Positions 28,251 through 38,774 are shown, numbered from the stretch's first letter. The stretch: DNA of 64,000 bases from Roseomonas indoligenes (GCF_017813365.1 NZ_JAGIZA010000004.1:1-64000), one strand, 5' to 3'. A program made the numbers and translations. The notes: generated by a model not told the origin, from the sequence alone.

Positions 28251-30961
28251 GCCCCAGCTCCGACGATGGGGAACCGCAGCGACATGCGTGTCCCCCGGCC
28301 GTCGCGCAGCGGGCTCTCGGCCGCGATCTCGCCGCCCATCGCGCGCGTCAGGCCGCGGGCGATGGCGAGGCCCAACCCCGTGCCGGCGGCGATGCGGTCC
28401 GTGCGGCTGGCCCGGAAGAAGGGGTCGAAGATCCGCACGAGATCCTGCCGCGGGATGCCCGGCCCGTCATCCTCCACCTGCACCAGCACGTTCGCGCCTT
28501 CGCGCCGCGCCGAGATGACGACATGCCCGTCAGAGCCGGAGAACTTCATCGCGTTGTCCAACAGGTTGGAGAGGATTCCGTCGAACAGCACGGGATCGAG
28601 GGAGGGCGTGGGAAGCCGCCCGTCCAGCCGGCGCTCCAGCGATCGCCCGGCCGCGTGCTCCGCGCGCTCCGCGGCGGCCTCAATGGCGGAAGGCAGGTCG
28701 AGCGGCTCCCGCCGCGGGGTCACCGCGCCCGCCTCCACGCGAACCATGTTCAGCACGTCCGTCGCGAAGCGTGCCAGCCGCGCCGTCTCCTCCTCGGCCG
28801 CCAGGATCAGGTCGGCCCGCGCCTCCGGCGAAAGGGCATCGCCCATGGTCCGCAGCGTCTCCAGCGATCCCCGGATGCCCGTCAGCGGCGTTCGCAGGTC
28901 GTGGCCCAGGGAGGTGAGCAGCGTCGTCCGCAGCGAGTCCGCCTCCGCCCGCGCCGCGCCGCGCGCCCGCTCCTCCATCAGGTCGGCGCGCTCCAACGCG
29001 ACGGCGGCTTGGTCGAGCAGCGCGTCCAGCGCGCGGGCGCGCTCCGCGTCCAGCGGCTCCGTCCGCACGGCAAAGCGCAGCCCCACAAGGCCCGCCGGGC
29101 CCTGACCGGCCGTCAGGGGCTGGAACTGCCAGGGCACCGCCGGCAGCGTGTCCGTTCCCCATCCCGTCGCGCTCCGCCGGGCGGAGGCCCAGCGCGCGGC
29201 GGCCATCGAAGCATCGTCCGGCTGTGCATCGGCGGGCGCGGCGGCGCGGACGACCAGGTCGGCCTCCTGCGGGGAACCCGGCGCATCCAGCCCCAGCCCG
29301 GGCAGGTCCCCGCCCGTGATGGGCATCAGCACGCAGCAGGGGCAGCCCGCCACCCGCTCCGCCTCCTGCGCGATGAGGGTGAGGAGGTCGCCGCGGCTCA
29401 TCGGGGCGCCCAGGCGACGGCTGAACTCTACGAGCCGGCGCAGCCCGAAGACCCGCGCCCGCGCCGCCCGCACGGAATGCCCCAACCTTCCCGCCGTGCC
29501 GGCCATGAGCAGGGCGACGAGGCTGAAGACGACGGCGCCCACCACCTCCTGCGGCCCGCTGATGGTGAGGGTGTAGCGCGGGGGGATGAACAGGTAGTTC
29601 CAGGCGAGGAAGGAGAGCACGGCCGCCGCCACGCCATGCGCGGGCCCGAAGGCGACGGCTGAGGCCACGGTGGCCGCCAGGTACACCATTCCCAGCGCCC
29701 CCTCCGCCACGATCCCGTCCAGCCCGAAGCCGATCCCCGTGGCGGCCAGCACGATCAGGGGCACGGAGACCCGCCCAAGCCATGGCGGAACGGCACGGGC
29801 CGGGGGAGGGGCGGTGCGCCGCCCCGTGCCGACGGGATCTGGCACGAGGTGCAGCGCGAAATCCGTGGCCCGCCGGAGCAGGGTGGCGGAGAGCGTTCGG
29901 CCGGTCAGGCGACGCCAGAGGGAAGGGCGCCCGCGGCCGAGCACGAGGTGCGTCACGTTCCGCTCCGCGGCCGCCGCCAGGATGGCGCGGGGCACGTCGG
30001 TGTCCACCACCGTCTCCGTCTCGGCGCCCAAGGTCTCCGCGAAGCGCAGCGCGGCGGACGGGTCGCCCCGCGCCGCGCCCGGCCGCTCCACATGCAGGGC
30101 AACTAGGGGGGCGCGCAGCGTGGCGGCGATGCGCTGCGCGTGGCGCACCACGCCTTCCGCGGCGGGATCGCCGCCCACCAGCACCATCACGCGGTCGCCG
30201 GTCGGCCAGGGGCCGGCGATGGCGTTGGCGCGCATGTAGCCGGTGACATCAGCATCCACCCGCTCCGCCGTGCGGCGCAGCGCCATCTCGCGCAGGGCGG
30301 CGAGGTTGCCCTCGCGGAAGAAGCCGCGCAGGGCGCGCTCCGCCTGGTCCGCGCGATAGACCTTGCCCTGGCGCAGCCGCTCCAGCAGCTCCGCCGGCGG
30401 GATGTCGATCAGCTCCACGGCGTCGGCCTCGGCCAGCACGTGGTCCGGCACCGTCTCCGCCACGCGCACGCCGGTGATGCGCGCCACGGCGTCCGAGAGG
30501 CTCTCCAGGTGCTGGACGTTCATCGCCGTCCAGACCTCGATGCCGGCGGCGCGCAGCTCCTCCACGTCCTGCCAGCGCCGGGGATGGCGGCTGCCCGGCG
30601 CGTTGCTGTGCGGCAGCTCGTCCAGCACGAGGATCGCCGGGTGGCGGGCGAGCGCGGCGTCCAGGTCGAACTCCTCCAGCACCTGGCCACGGTAGGCCAG
30701 CCGGGCGCGCGGCAGCACCTCCAGCCCCGAGAGCTGCGCCGCCGTCTCCGCGCGCCCATGCGTCTCCGCGAGGCCGACCACGACGTCCGTGCCGCCCAGC
30801 GCGCGGCGCCGGGCCTCGGTCAGCATCTCGTAAGTCTTGCCTACGCCAGGGGCGGCGCCGAGGAACACCTTCAGCCGCCCGCGTCCCTCCCGACGCGCCG
30901 CGTCGAGGAGGGCATCGGGGTCCGGGCGGGGCGGCTCGGCGGGGCGGGTGGCGGAGGGCAT
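28247..30961 (-). CDS. kdpD: Sensor histidine kinase KdpD
   Basis: KdpD senses low K+ or salt stress and phosphorylates KdpE. The 904-residue protein has the KdpD domain (about 27-235) with a Walker A-like GAAPGVGKT at 35-43 and LVLDELPHSN, a universal-stress-protein domain (about 255-375), four membrane helices (about 397-490), a GAF-like region (about 520-665) and the kinase core with His687 in SLGHDLRTPL, N-box LLDNAMKF and GTGLGLAI. All canonical domains are present and complete. It is divergent from the kdpFABC arm, whereas in many bacteria kdpDE follow kdpC. Confidence 0.95.
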   Translation of the reverse strand: MPSATRPAEPPRPDPDALLDAARREGRGRLKVFLGAAPGVGKTYEMLTEARRRALGGTDVVVGLAETHGRAETAAQLSGLEVLPRARLAYRGQVLEEFDLDAALARHPAILVLDELPHSNAPGSRHPRRWQDVEELRAAGIEVWTAMNVQHLESLSDAVARITGVRVAETVPDHVLAEADAVELIDIPPAELLERLRQGKVYRADQAERALRGFFREGNLAALREMALRRTAERVDADVTGYMRANAIAGPWPTGDRVMVLVGGDPAAEGVVRHAQRIAATLRAPLVALHVERPGAARGDPSAALRFAETLGAETETVVDTDVPRAILAAAAERNVTHLVLGRGRPSLWRRLTGRTLSATLLRRATDFALHLVPDPVGTGRRTAPPPARAVPPWLGRVSVPLIVLAATGIGFGLDGIVAEGALGMVYLAATVASAVAFGPAHGVAAAVLSFLAWNYLFIPPRYTLTISGPQEVVGAVVFSLVALLMAGTAGRLGHSVRAARARVFGLRRLVEFSRRLGAPMSRGDLLTLIAQEAERVAGCPCCVLMPITGGDLPGLGLDAPGSPQEADLVVRAAAPADAQPDDASMAAARWASARRSATGWGTDTLPAVPWQFQPLTAGQGPAGLVGLRFAVRTEPLDAERARALDALLDQAAVALERADLMEERARGAARAEADSLRTTLLTSLGHDLRTPLTGIRGSLETLRTMGDALSPEARADLILAAEEETARLARFATDVLNMVRVEAGAVTPRREPLDLPSAIEAAAERAEHAAGRSLERRLDGRLPTPSLDPVLFDGILSNLLDNAMKFSGSDGHVVISARREGANVLVQVEDDGPGIPRQDLVRIFDPFFRASRTDRIAAGTGLGLAIARGLTRAMGGEIAAESPLRDGRGTRMSLRFPIVGAGA

Positions 30962-31009
30962 GGTCCGGGTCAGGCGGTGCGGGCAGGGCGGGGCCTTGTG
31001 CCCCTGTGG

Positions 31010-31282
31010 TCAAGCTTTCGCATGGCCCGCCAGAAGACCCAAGGCGAGGGCGACGGCGGCAATCGCCACCGCGCCGGCCAGCCACAACATCGCGGCCGCC
31101 GGATCGACGGCCCGTCCCTTCAGACCCATGGCGAAGGAGCCGAAGAAGGCCCAGAGGAGCAGGGCGAGGAAGCCGAGCATCCCGACGCGGCCGGGCGGCA
31201 AGCGCCGAATGCGGGTCAGGCGCCGGTCCGGAAGCTGGGCCGTGCGGTGCAGGCCCGGCAAAGGTGAGATCGCGGCCGACAT
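31010..31282 (-). CDS. Small two-helix membrane protein beside kdp genes
   Basis: A 90-residue protein from ATG 31282: a basic N-terminal half (LPDRRLTRIRRLPPGRVG) followed by two hydrophobic helices (about 35-51 and 60-87). I do not recognise it. It is encoded upstream of kdpD on the same strand, 48 bases away, so it may be the first gene of the kdpDE transcript; an accessory role in K+ sensing is possible but unsupported. The frame stays open 40 codons upstream through A+T-rich regulatory DNA, which is unlikely to be coding. Confidence 0.6.
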   Translation of the reverse strand: MSAAISPLPGLHRTAQLPDRRLTRIRRLPPGRVGMLGFLALLLWAFFGSFAMGLKGRAVDPAAAMLWLAGAVAIAAVALALGLLAGHAKA

Positions 31283-31329
31283 GCTCCCATTCCCCAATGC
31301 GTGGCTGCGGCACCAATGTGACGGAGCCC

Positions 31330-31452
31330 GCGTAAAGGCGCGATGATCGGATGCGGTGCCCCGCGTAAAGGCCGCATAAAAATGCACCTCGCGTAGGCCC
31401 ATTTATGCCGTTTTTACGCGCCTGCCGCCTGTCCGGAATGGCGTTTTTACGC
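31330..31452. promoter_or_regulatory. Candidate KdpE binding region between divergent kdp arms
   Basis: Repeated TTTAYGC-like elements lie in both orientations: GCGTAAAGG at 31330-31338 and 31363-31371, GCATAAAAAT at 31374-31383, ATTTATGCC at 31401-31409, and TTTTTACGC at 31411-31419 and 31444-31452. Two composite halves, GCGTAAAGGCCGCATAAAAAT and its near mirror ATTTATGCCGTTTTTACGC, are almost inverted copies. KdpE recognises T-rich direct repeats in E. coli, so control of both arms by KdpE is the simplest reading. Confidence 0.55.
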
Positions 31453-31505
31453 CCGCGGGACTGAATCCATCTGCGGTCGCCGGCCCGTGCCGGCAGGGAA
31501 CCGCC

Positions 31506-31589
31506 ATGCTCGACATCCTCCTCCTCGCACTCGGCCTGGGCAGCTTCGCGCTGCTCGCGGCCTATGCCTCCGCCTGCGAACGGGTCTGA
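31506..31589 (+). CDS. Tiny membrane peptide preceding kdpF
   Basis: A 27-codon ORF, ATG 31506 to TGA 31587, encoding one hydrophobic helix ending in ACERV. It is 6 bases before kdpF and begins with the same MLD residues. Similar short peptides ending in ACE-R occur before kdpF in other alphaproteobacteria as far as I recall. It may be a second small Kdp subunit or a leader peptide. The start is positioned after GGGAACCGCC. Confidence 0.6.
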   Translation: MLDILLLALGLGSFALLAAYASACERV

Positions 31590-31595
31590 GGCACC

Positions 31596-31682
31596 ATGCT
31601 CGACCTCATCCTCGGCGGCGCCGTCTCCGCCGGCCTGCTGGCCTATCTTCTCTGGGCGCTGCTGCGCCCCGAGAGCCTGTGA
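31596..31682 (+). CDS. kdpF: K+-transporting ATPase small subunit KdpF
   Basis: KdpF is a single-helix peptide that stabilises the KdpABC complex. The 28-residue ORF (helix about 3-22) ends with LLRPESL, matching the characteristic YLL-x-ALLRPE ending of KdpF. It lies directly before kdpA in the expected position. Confidence 0.85.
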   Translation: MLDLILGGAVSAGLLAYLLWALLRPESL

Positions 31683-31698
31683 CGGGGACCTCTGACCC

Positions 31699-33396
31699 AT
31701 GACACTCCTCGGCTGGGCGCAGATCGCGCTCGTCCTCGCGCTCACCGTTGCGGCCGCCGTGCCGATCGGGCGCTACATCGCGGCCGTCGCCGACGGCCGC
31801 GTGACCTGGCTCCGGCCGGTCGAAACCTTGTTCTACCGCGTGGGCGGGATCGACCCCGCGCGCGGGCAGGACTGGCGCGGCTACGCGCTGGCGATGCTGG
31901 CTGCGAATGCGGCGGGCTTCGTGCTGCTCTTCGCGATCCTGCGCCTGCAGGGCGTGCTGCCGCTGAACCCGCAGGGCGCCTCGGGCATGTCCTCCTGGCT
32001 CGCCTTCAACACGGCGGTCAGCTTCGTCACCAACACGAACTGGCAGGCCTATTCGGGTGAGGTGGCTGCGTCCTACCTCTCGCAGATGGCCGGGTTCACG
32101 GTGCAGAACTTCCTCTCGGCCTCCACCGGCATCGCGCTGGCCCTTGCCGTGTCCCGCGCCTTCGCGCGCGGCGGGCTGCGGGAACTCGGGAACTTCTGGG
32201 CGGACTTCACGCGGGTCACGCTCTACGTCCTTCTGCCCATGGCGGTGGTGCTGGGCTTCGCCTTCGTCGCGCTCGGCATGCCGCAAACCCTGGCGGACTA
32301 CGCCACGGCCACCACGCTGGAGGGCGCGCAGCAGACCATCCCGCTCGGCCCCGTGGCCTTCCAGGTCGCCATCAAGCACCTCGGCACCAATGGCGGCGGC
32401 TTCTTCGGCGTGAACTCGCTCCACCCCTTCGAAGGGCCGGACGCGATCGCGACCGCGCTGCAGATCATGGCGCAGGCCGTGATTCCCTTCGCGCTCTGCC
32501 TCGCCTTCGGGCGAATCGTCGGCGACATCCGCCAGGGCCGCGCGCTGCTGGCCGTGATGCTCGGCTTCGTCGTGGTGGCAACCGCCGCCATCTACGCCGC
32601 CGAGGCAGCAGGCAATCCGCTGATGACGGCGATGGGCGTCGATCCCGCCATGGGCAACATGGAGGGCAAGGACGTCCGCTTCGGCCTGCCGCTCGTCGCG
32701 CTCTTCACCGCGACCACCACGGGCGCCTCCTGCGGCGCGGTGAACGCGATGTTCGACAGCTTCACGCCGCTGGGCGGGATGGTGCCGCTGTTCCTGATCC
32801 AGCTCGGCGAGGTCCTGCCGGGCGGCGTGGGCTCCGGCCTCTACGGCATGCTCGTCTTCGCGCTGCTGGCGGTCTTCGTCGCCGGGCTGATGGTGGGGCG
32901 CACGCCGGAATACCTGGGCAAGAAGGTGCAGGCGCGGGAGATCAAGCTGGCCATGCTGGCGGTGCTGATCCTGCCAACCGCCATCCTCGGCTTCACCGCC
33001 GTGTCGCTGGTGCTGCCGGCCGCGATCTCGTCCATCCAGGATGGCGGGCCGCACGGCCTCTCCGAAATGCTCTACGCCTACACCTCCGCCGCGGGGAACA
33101 ACGGCTCTGCCTTCGGCGGCCTCACCGCCGACACGCCCTGGCTGAACACGACCCTCGGCATTGCCATGCTGCTCGGGCGCTTCGCCTTCGTCGTTCCCGT
33201 CATGGCCATCGCCGGATCGCTGGCGGCCAAGCCGCGCGCGCCGGAAGGCGCGGGCACCTTCCCCACCCATGGCCCGCTCTTTGCCGGGCTGCTGGCGGGC
33301 GTGATCCTCATCCTCGGCGGGCTGCAGTTCCTGCCCTCCCTCACCCTCGGGCCGATCGCGGAGCACTTCAGCCTCCTCACCGGCAAGACCTTCTGA
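31699..33396 (+). CDS. kdpA: K+-transporting ATPase, potassium-binding subunit KdpA
   Basis: KdpA is the channel-like subunit, related to K+ channels, that binds K+ selectively before handing it on to KdpB. The 565-residue protein has about ten membrane helices and the four pore-loop-type filters, for example [11 protein letters not shown] near 112-122 and [19 protein letters not shown] near 229-247, plus [11 protein letters not shown] and [12 protein letters not shown]. Its length is typical. The ATG follows a 16-base gap after kdpF, and kdpB begins 5 bases after its stop. Confidence 0.97.
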   Translation: MTLLGWAQIALVLALTVAAAVPIGRYIAAVADGRVTWLRPVETLFYRVGGIDPARGQDWRGYALAMLAANAAGFVLLFAILRLQGVLPLNPQGASGMSSWLAFNTAVSFVTNTNWQAYSGEVAASYLSQMAGFTVQNFLSASTGIALALAVSRAFARGGLRELGNFWADFTRVTLYVLLPMAVVLGFAFVALGMPQTLADYATATTLEGAQQTIPLGPVAFQVAIKHLGTNGGGFFGVNSLHPFEGPDAIATALQIMAQAVIPFALCLAFGRIVGDIRQGRALLAVMLGFVVVATAAIYAAEAAGNPLMTAMGVDPAMGNMEGKDVRFGLPLVALFTATTTGASCGAVNAMFDSFTPLGGMVPLFLIQLGEVLPGGVGSGLYGMLVFALLAVFVAGLMVGRTPEYLGKKVQAREIKLAMLAVLILPTAILGFTAVSLVLPAAISSIQDGGPHGLSEMLYAYTSAAGNNGSAFGGLTADTPWLNTTLGIAMLLGRFAFVVPVMAIAGSLAAKPRAPEGAGTFPTHGPLFAGLLAGVILILGGLQFLPSLTLGPIAEHFSLLTGKTF

Positions 33397-33401
33397 GGTC
33401 C

Positions 33402-35468
33402 ATGATGCTCGACACCACCACAGGCCTGGGCGCGACCAACACGCGCGCCCGCCCGCCGATGCTCGACCCGGCACTGCTGCCGCGGGCGATCGGGGACGCC
33501 TTCCGCAAGCTGAATCCCGCGACGCTGATCCGGAACCCCGTGATCTTCGTCACCGAGGTCGTCTCGATCCTCGTCACGGTCCTGGCGGGCAGCGCCGCCG
33601 GGCGGGGGGAACCCTGGGGCTTCCAGGCCGGGATCGCGGTCTGGCTTTGGTTCACCGTCCTCTTCGCCACCTTCGCGGAGGCGGTGGCGGAGGGGCGCGG
33701 CCGCGCGCGGGCGGAGAGCTTGCGCAAGGCGCGCACGGATACGCAGGCCAAGGTGCTGATCCGCGCCGATGACCGCTCCCTCTGGCAGCCGCGCGGCGCG
33801 ACGGAGCTGCATGTGGGCGACCTCGTGCTCGTCGAGGCCGGCGACCTCATCCCCTCGGACGGCGAGGTGGTGCAGGGGATCGCCAGCGTGAACGAGGCGG
33901 CCGTGACGGGCGAGAGCGCGCCGGTGATCCGCGAGAGCGGCGGCGACCGCAGCGCCGTCACGGGCGGCACGCTCGTCGTCTCCGACTGGATCGTGGTGCG
34001 GATCACCGCCGCGCCCGGATCCACCTTCCTGGACCGCATGATCTCCCTCGTCGAGGGCGCATCGCGCCAGAAGACGCCGAACGAGATCGCGCTGGACATC
34101 CTGCTGGCGGGGATGACGATCATCTTTCTCATCGCCGTGGCCAGCGTCGTCGGGCTGGCGAGCTGGAACGGCCAGCCGCCCTCCGTGCCCGTGCTGGCCG
34201 CGCTGCTCGTGACGCTGATCCCCACCACCATCGGCGGGTTGCTCTCGGCCATCGGCATCGCCGGCATGGACCGCCTCGTCCGCTTCAACGTGATGGCGAC
34301 GAGCGGCCGCGCGGTGGAGGCGGCGGGCGACGTGGACGTGCTGCTGCTGGACAAGACCGGCACCATCACCCTCGGCAACCGCCAGGCCGCCGCCTTCGTG
34401 CCGGTGGCGGGCGTGGCCGAGCGCGACCTGGCGGAGGCCGCCGTGCTCTCCTCCCTCGCGGACGAGACGCCGGAGGGCCGGTCCATCCTCGCCTTCGCGC
34501 GCGACCGTCACGGCATTACCCCGCCGGCGCTGCCAGCCCACGCCACGGTGGTGCCCTTCACCGCTCAGACCCGCATTTCCGGCCTGGACATGGACGGCGC
34601 GCAGTACCGCAAGGGCGCGGCCGACTCCCTGATCCGTGCCGCGGGCGGCGGAGCCCCGGCCGCGCTGCGCGAGGCGGTGGACCGTATCGCCCGCGTGGGC
34701 GGCACGCCTCTGGTCGTGGCGAAGGACAACCGCATCCTCGGCGCCATCGAGCTGAAGGACATCGTCAAGCCCGGCATCCGCGAGCGCTTCGCGGCCCTTC
34801 GCAAGATGGGCATTCGCACGGTGATGGTGACGGGCGACAACCGCCTGACCGCCGCCGCGATCGCGACCGAGGCCGGGGTGGACGACTTCATCGCGGAGGC
34901 GACCCCGCAGGACAAGCTGCAGTACATCCGCGACGCGCAGGGCGAGGGCCGCCTTGTCGCCATGGCGGGCGACGGCACCAACGACGCGCCGGCGCTCGCC
35001 CAGGCCGATGTCGGCGTGGCCATGCAGACCGGCACCCAGGCCGCGCGCGAGGCCGGGAACATGGTGGACCTGGACAGCGACCCCACGAAGCTCATCGAGG
35101 TGGTGGAGATCGGCAAGCAGCTCCTCATCACCCGTGGCGCGCTGACCACCTTCTCCATCGCAAACGACGTGGCGAAGTACTTCGCCATCCTGCCCGCCAT
35201 CTTCGTGCTGCAATACCCGGAGCTGCAGGCGCTGAACGTCATGCGCCTGGCGAGCCCGGAGAGCGCCATCCTCTCCGCCGTGATCTTCAACGCGCTGATC
35301 ATCGTGGCCCTGGTCCCCCTGGCGCTGCGGGGCGTGCGCTACACGCCGGTGGGCGCGGCGGCGCTGCTGCGGCGGAACCTCCTGATCTACGGGCTGGGCG
35401 GGATCGTCGCGCCCTTCGTTGGGATCAAGATCATCGACGTCATCCTCCAGCTCCTCGGGATTGCCTGA
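33402..35468 (+). CDS. kdpB: K+-transporting P-type ATPase, catalytic subunit KdpB
   Basis: KdpB hydrolyses ATP to drive K+ uptake through KdpA. The 688-residue P-type ATPase has the actuator motif TGES (169-172), phosphorylated Asp317 in DKTGT, nucleotide-domain KGA at about 404-406, and hinge motif [12 protein letters not shown] downstream, with seven membrane helices. The TGES serine is the site at which E. coli KdpB is inhibited by phosphorylation. Everything needed for activity is present. Confidence 0.97.
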   Translation: MMLDTTTGLGATNTRARPPMLDPALLPRAIGDAFRKLNPATLIRNPVIFVTEVVSILVTVLAGSAAGRGEPWGFQAGIAVWLWFTVLFATFAEAVAEGRGRARAESLRKARTDTQAKVLIRADDRSLWQPRGATELHVGDLVLVEAGDLIPSDGEVVQGIASVNEAAVTGESAPVIRESGGDRSAVTGGTLVVSDWIVVRITAAPGSTFLDRMISLVEGASRQKTPNEIALDILLAGMTIIFLIAVASVVGLASWNGQPPSVPVLAALLVTLIPTTIGGLLSAIGIAGMDRLVRFNVMATSGRAVEAAGDVDVLLLDKTGTITLGNRQAAAFVPVAGVAERDLAEAAVLSSLADETPEGRSILAFARDRHGITPPALPAHATVVPFTAQTRISGLDMDGAQYRKGAADSLIRAAGGGAPAALREAVDRIARVGGTPLVVAKDNRILGAIELKDIVKPGIRERFAALRKMGIRTVMVTGDNRLTAAAIATEAGVDDFIAEATPQDKLQYIRDAQGEGRLVAMAGDGTNDAPALAQADVGVAMQTGTQAAREAGNMVDLDSDPTKLIEVVEIGKQLLITRGALTTFSIANDVAKYFAILPAIFVLQYPELQALNVMRLASPESAILSAVIFNALIIVALVPLALRGVRYTPVGAAALLRRNLLIYGLGGIVAPFVGIKIIDVILQLLGIA

Positions 35469-35471
35469 GCC

Positions 35472-36056
35472 ATGTCCATCCTTCGTCCCGCCGCGACCGT
35501 TGTCGTCGGCTTCACCTTTCTTCTCGGCCTCGCCGCTCCGGCGGTGATGACCACGGTGGCGGGCGCGGTGATGCCGCGCCAGGCCGGCGGATCCCTCATC
35601 GAGCGCGACGGCCACGTGATCGGCTCCGCGCTCATTGGTCAGAACTTCACGGCGGAGCGGTACTTCCACCCGCGCCCCTCCGCCACCAGCGCGGCCGACC
35701 CGCAGGACAGCAGCAAGACGGCGGATGCGCCCTACAACGCCGCCGCCTCAGCCGCCTCGCAGCGCGGGCCGGCCAGCCAGGTTCTGCTGGACGCGGTGAA
35801 GGAGCGAATGGCGGAAGCCGGGCCCGCCCCCGTGCCGGCCGATGCCGTCACCGCTTCCGGCTCAGGGCTCGACCCCGACATCAGCCCGGAGAACGCGGCC
35901 CGCCAGGTGGCGCGGGTGGCGCAGGCGCGCGGCATCCCGGAGGAGCGGGTGCGCGCGATGGTAGAGGCGGCTACGAGCGGCCCGTCGCTGGGGATCCTGG
36001 GTGTATCGCGGGTGGATGTCCTGCGGCTCAACCTGGCTCTCGACGAGGCGCGCTGA
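35472..36056 (+). CDS. kdpC: K+-transporting ATPase subunit KdpC
   Basis: KdpC is a one-helix subunit with a periplasmic domain that stabilises the complex and raises its K+ affinity. The 194-residue protein has a membrane helix at about 7-31, then ALIGQNFTAERYFHPRPSATS (about 54-74), and the family ending GILGVSRVDVLRLNLALDEA. It is the last gene of the operon, 3 bases after kdpB, and a GC-rich hairpin follows. Confidence 0.95.
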   Translation: MSILRPAATVVVGFTFLLGLAAPAVMTTVAGAVMPRQAGGSLIERDGHVIGSALIGQNFTAERYFHPRPSATSAADPQDSSKTADAPYNAAASAASQRGPASQVLLDAVKERMAEAGPAPVPADAVTASGSGLDPDISPENAARQVARVAQARGIPEERVRAMVEAATSGPSLGILGVSRVDVLRLNLALDEAR

Positions 36057-36065
36057 GCCCCGCCG

Positions 36066-36095
36066 CCGGGCCGCTTGCCCCCAGCGGCGGCCCGG
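36066..36095 (+). terminator. Hairpin downstream of kdpC
   Basis: CCGGGCC at 36066-36072 pairs with GGCCCGG at 36089-36095, with further GC pairing inside. It follows the kdpC stop by 10 bases. There is no T-tract, so it is only a likely transcript end. Confidence 0.4.
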
Positions 36096-36232
36096 TGGGA
36101 TAAGGGCGGAATGAACGGGGCGCGCGGCGCGGGCGGCATTGCTGCCCGTGGGGAGGTCGGGGGCATGACCTCGCGTGGCCTCTTGTGGACCGCGCCCTGC
36201 CGCCGTCCTACGGCGATGGGGGATGGCGCGCG

Positions 36233-37201
36233 ATGAACCTGGCCGGGCTGAGCTTTCGCGACATCGAGTATCTCGTCGCCGTCGCGGACCACCTGCATTT
36301 CGGCAAGGCCGCCACGGCCTGCGCGGTTAGCCAGCCCACTCTCTCCGCCCAGGTCCGCAAGCTCGAGGAATATCTCGGCATCCAGGTCTTCGAGCGAGCC
36401 AGCCGCAGTGTCATGGTCACCGACCGGGGCGCCGAGGTGCTGGCCCAGTGCCGCGCCGTTCTGGCGGAAGGCAGGCGCCTGCTGGAGATGGCTCAGTCCC
36501 GGAGCGAACCGCTGGGCGGGCAGTTCCGGCTGGGCGTCATCTCAACCCTGGCGCCCTATGTCGCCCCCATCATCCTCAGCCCCCTGCGGGAACGCTTCCC
36601 GAAGCTCCGGCTGCATCTGGTGGACGGGACAGCGAACGGCCTCGTGCGCGGGCTTGAGGCCGGAGAGCTGGACGCGCTGCTCGCCTCCTCGCCCATCCGG
36701 GGCATCGAGCTGTCCGAGCTGCCGGTCTTCCATGAGAGTTTCGTCCTGGCCGTGCCGCGCGACCACCGGCTGGCGGTGATCGAGCGCGTGACGATGGACG
36801 ACGTTCCCCCGGGCGAGCTGATCCTGCTCAGCGACGGACACTGCCTGCGCGACCAGACCATCGCCCTCTTCTCCGCCGGCCAGCGCGCCGCGCAGGGCGG
36901 CGGCGCCATGCAGGCGACGAGCCTGGAGACGCTGCGGCAGATGATCGGGGCGGGGATCGGGCTCTCCTTCTTGCCGCAGCTCGCAGTTCAGGTCGGCACG
37001 CTGCTGGACGATATGGTCGCCTATCGCCTGATCCGCGATCCCACCCTGCCCGGGCGCGACATCTCGCTCTTCCACCGCCCGAGCTTCGGCCGCATCCGCG
37101 AGGTGCGCCTGCTGCGGGACGTGATCCGCGACGCACTCGCCTCCCTTGGAACCATCCGGGTGCACGGCCACCCGCAGACGCGCTCGCTCGGGGCAGGCTA
37201 G
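36233..37201 (+). CDS. LysR-family regulator resembling OxyR
   Basis: A 322-residue LysR-type activator: winged HTH at about 5-65 (FGKAATACAVSQPTLSAQVRKLEEYLG) and a C-terminal effector domain. It carries the OxyR-like peroxide-sensing segment LLSDGHCLRDQ with Cys204, equivalent to E. coli Cys199. The second redox cysteine, nine residues later in E. coli (Cys208), is Phe213 here, so an intramolecular disulfide as in E. coli OxyR is impossible at this place. Such one-cysteine variants could respond by sulfenylation. ATG 36233 follows GGGGGATGG. No catalase or peroxidase gene lies nearby. Confidence 0.82.
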   Translation: MNLAGLSFRDIEYLVAVADHLHFGKAATACAVSQPTLSAQVRKLEEYLGIQVFERASRSVMVTDRGAEVLAQCRAVLAEGRRLLEMAQSRSEPLGGQFRLGVISTLAPYVAPIILSPLRERFPKLRLHLVDGTANGLVRGLEAGELDALLASSPIRGIELSELPVFHESFVLAVPRDHRLAVIERVTMDDVPPGELILLSDGHCLRDQTIALFSAGQRAAQGGGAMQATSLETLRQMIGAGIGLSFLPQLAVQVGTLLDDMVAYRLIRDPTLPGRDISLFHRPSFGRIREVRLLRDVIRDALASLGTIRVHGHPQTRSLGAG

Positions 37202-37238
37202 CTCCGCAGCGCCGCGCCAGGTTGGGTGCAGCGGTGGA

Positions 37239-38774
37239 TCAGAACACGTTCCGCCCGGCGAGCCCGACCAGCAGGGTCCGCACCATGATCTTCACGTCCA
37301 GCCACAGCGACCAGTGCGTCATGTAGTGCAGGTCCATCTCAATGCTTCGTCGCGCGTTCTCCGGCGAGCGGAGGGCGTAGCTGCGCATCCCGTGCGCCTG
37401 GGCATAACCCGTCAGCCCCGGCTTGATCCGGTGCCGTTCCGCGTACTGGTTCACCAGGTCGGAGAACCGTTCGTTCTCGACGAGCATGTTAGCCACGTAG
37501 GGCCTCGGGCCGACGATGGACATCTCACCCTTGAGGACGTTCAGCAGCTGCGGCAGCTCGTCGATGCTCAGCCGCCGCAGCACGCTGCCCACCCGGGTCA
37601 CGCGCGGATCCGCTGGCCCGGTGGTGCCGACCGTGGCGTCGTCGTCCGGGTTCACCTTCATCGTGCGGAACTTGTAAATGAAGAAAGGCCGCCGGCCGAA
37701 GCCGGGCCGCATCTGCCGGAACAGGACGGGCCCCGGCCCCTCCAGACGAATGGCCAGGGCGGCGACGAGCATGAGCGGGCTGAGCACCAGCAGGCCGATG
37801 GAGGCCACCACGTAATCCTCCATCACCTTCAGCAATCCCTGCGTGCCCTTGAAAGGCCGGCTCAGCACCTGCAGGGACCGCAGGCGGCCCAGCGGCATGA
37901 TGGCGGCGAAGCTCGGGCTCGTCTCGGGCCGCTCAAAAGGGATCACCACGTCCGCCGCGATCCAGCTCACGGACTCCACGAGGCGGATCGCTTCTGAAAG
38001 CCTGGGCAGGGGAAGGGCGAGGACGACGACATCGATCGTATGCGCCGTGGCATAGCCCCCGAGCGCGTCCAGGTTGCCCATCACGGGGATGCCGGCCACG
38101 GACTCCGCCCGCGGCTCGTTGTCCAGGCGGTAGATGGCGCGGATGTCGTAGCCCACCGGATCCTCGCCCAGCGACCGGACCACCGCCTCCGCCGTCGGAC
38201 CGGTTCCGACCACGACGACCCTACGGCGCAGCAGGCTCCACCGCGTCGCCAGCCCGATCAGCCAGCGCTGCAGCAGCCGCCCCAGCATCAGAATGCCGAG
38301 CAGCAGGACATGCCAGGCCAGCAGCCACTGCGCCTGCCAGAGGGCTGAGGGCAGGAAGGTCCAGAGAAGGACGAGGCTGAGCACCAGGGCGGGCGCCAGC
38401 CCGGCGATGAGGAAGAAGAAGGCGGCGACCGGGTCCGCGTAGCGCTCCACCCTGTAGCCGCCGATGCGCTCCAGCACGGCGATGTAGACGAGCACCTCCG
38501 CCAGCGCGATCACCACGATCTGCGAGAGCAGGAGGCCACTTGCCAGCACGGGCACCGGCGGGTCGGCCAGGAGGGCGGCCGCGATCAGGAACAGGACGAA
38601 ATCCGAGACGCCGACCAGCCGGTTGATCATGCCCTGCGTCCATCGAACGAAGGAGGGCGTGGATCCGCCCTTCGAGGCAAGCAGGTCCGACTCCGCGTCG
38701 GCGGGCCCGGCAAAGTCCCTCATCGTAGCGGCCATGCTGTCCGCACAGGCTGGCCGAAGAGCGGCGGGATGCAT
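37239..38774 (-). CDS. Undecaprenyl-phosphate sugar phosphotransferase (WcaJ/PssY-like)
   Basis: The enzyme starts exopolysaccharide repeat synthesis by moving a sugar-1-phosphate onto undecaprenyl phosphate. The 511-residue protein has four or more N-terminal membrane helices, a CoA-binding/Rossmann-like middle ([21 protein letters not shown]) and the C-terminal catalytic domain with a re-entrant helix, [33 protein letters not shown], and [28 protein letters not shown], which holds the conserved DE and PRP motifs. The start is uncertain among three close ATGs. It lies 13 bases past the stop of the next minus-strand gene, presumably one transcript. Confidence 0.92.
   Translation of the reverse strand: MHPAALRPACADSMAATMRDFAGPADAESDLLASKGGSTPSFVRWTQGMINRLVGVSDFVLFLIAAALLADPPVPVLASGLLLSQIVVIALAEVLVYIAVLERIGGYRVERYADPVAAFFFLIAGLAPALVLSLVLLWTFLPSALWQAQWLLAWHVLLLGILMLGRLLQRWLIGLATRWSLLRRRVVVVGTGPTAEAVVRSLGEDPVGYDIRAIYRLDNEPRAESVAGIPVMGNLDALGGYATAHTIDVVVLALPLPRLSEAIRLVESVSWIAADVVIPFERPETSPSFAAIMPLGRLRSLQVLSRPFKGTQGLLKVMEDYVVASIGLLVLSPLMLVAALAIRLEGPGPVLFRQMRPGFGRRPFFIYKFRTMKVNPDDDATVGTTGPADPRVTRVGSVLRRLSIDELPQLLNVLKGEMSIVGPRPYVANMLVENERFSDLVNQYAERHRIKPGLTGYAQAHGMRSYALRSPENARRSIEMDLHYMTHWSLWLDVKIMVRTLLVGLAGRNVF

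Noticed and set aside
31606-35669. Two very long minus-strand frames opposite kdpA and kdpB
   Set aside because: They mirror strongly conserved Kdp genes and read as His/Gln/Arg-rich noise.
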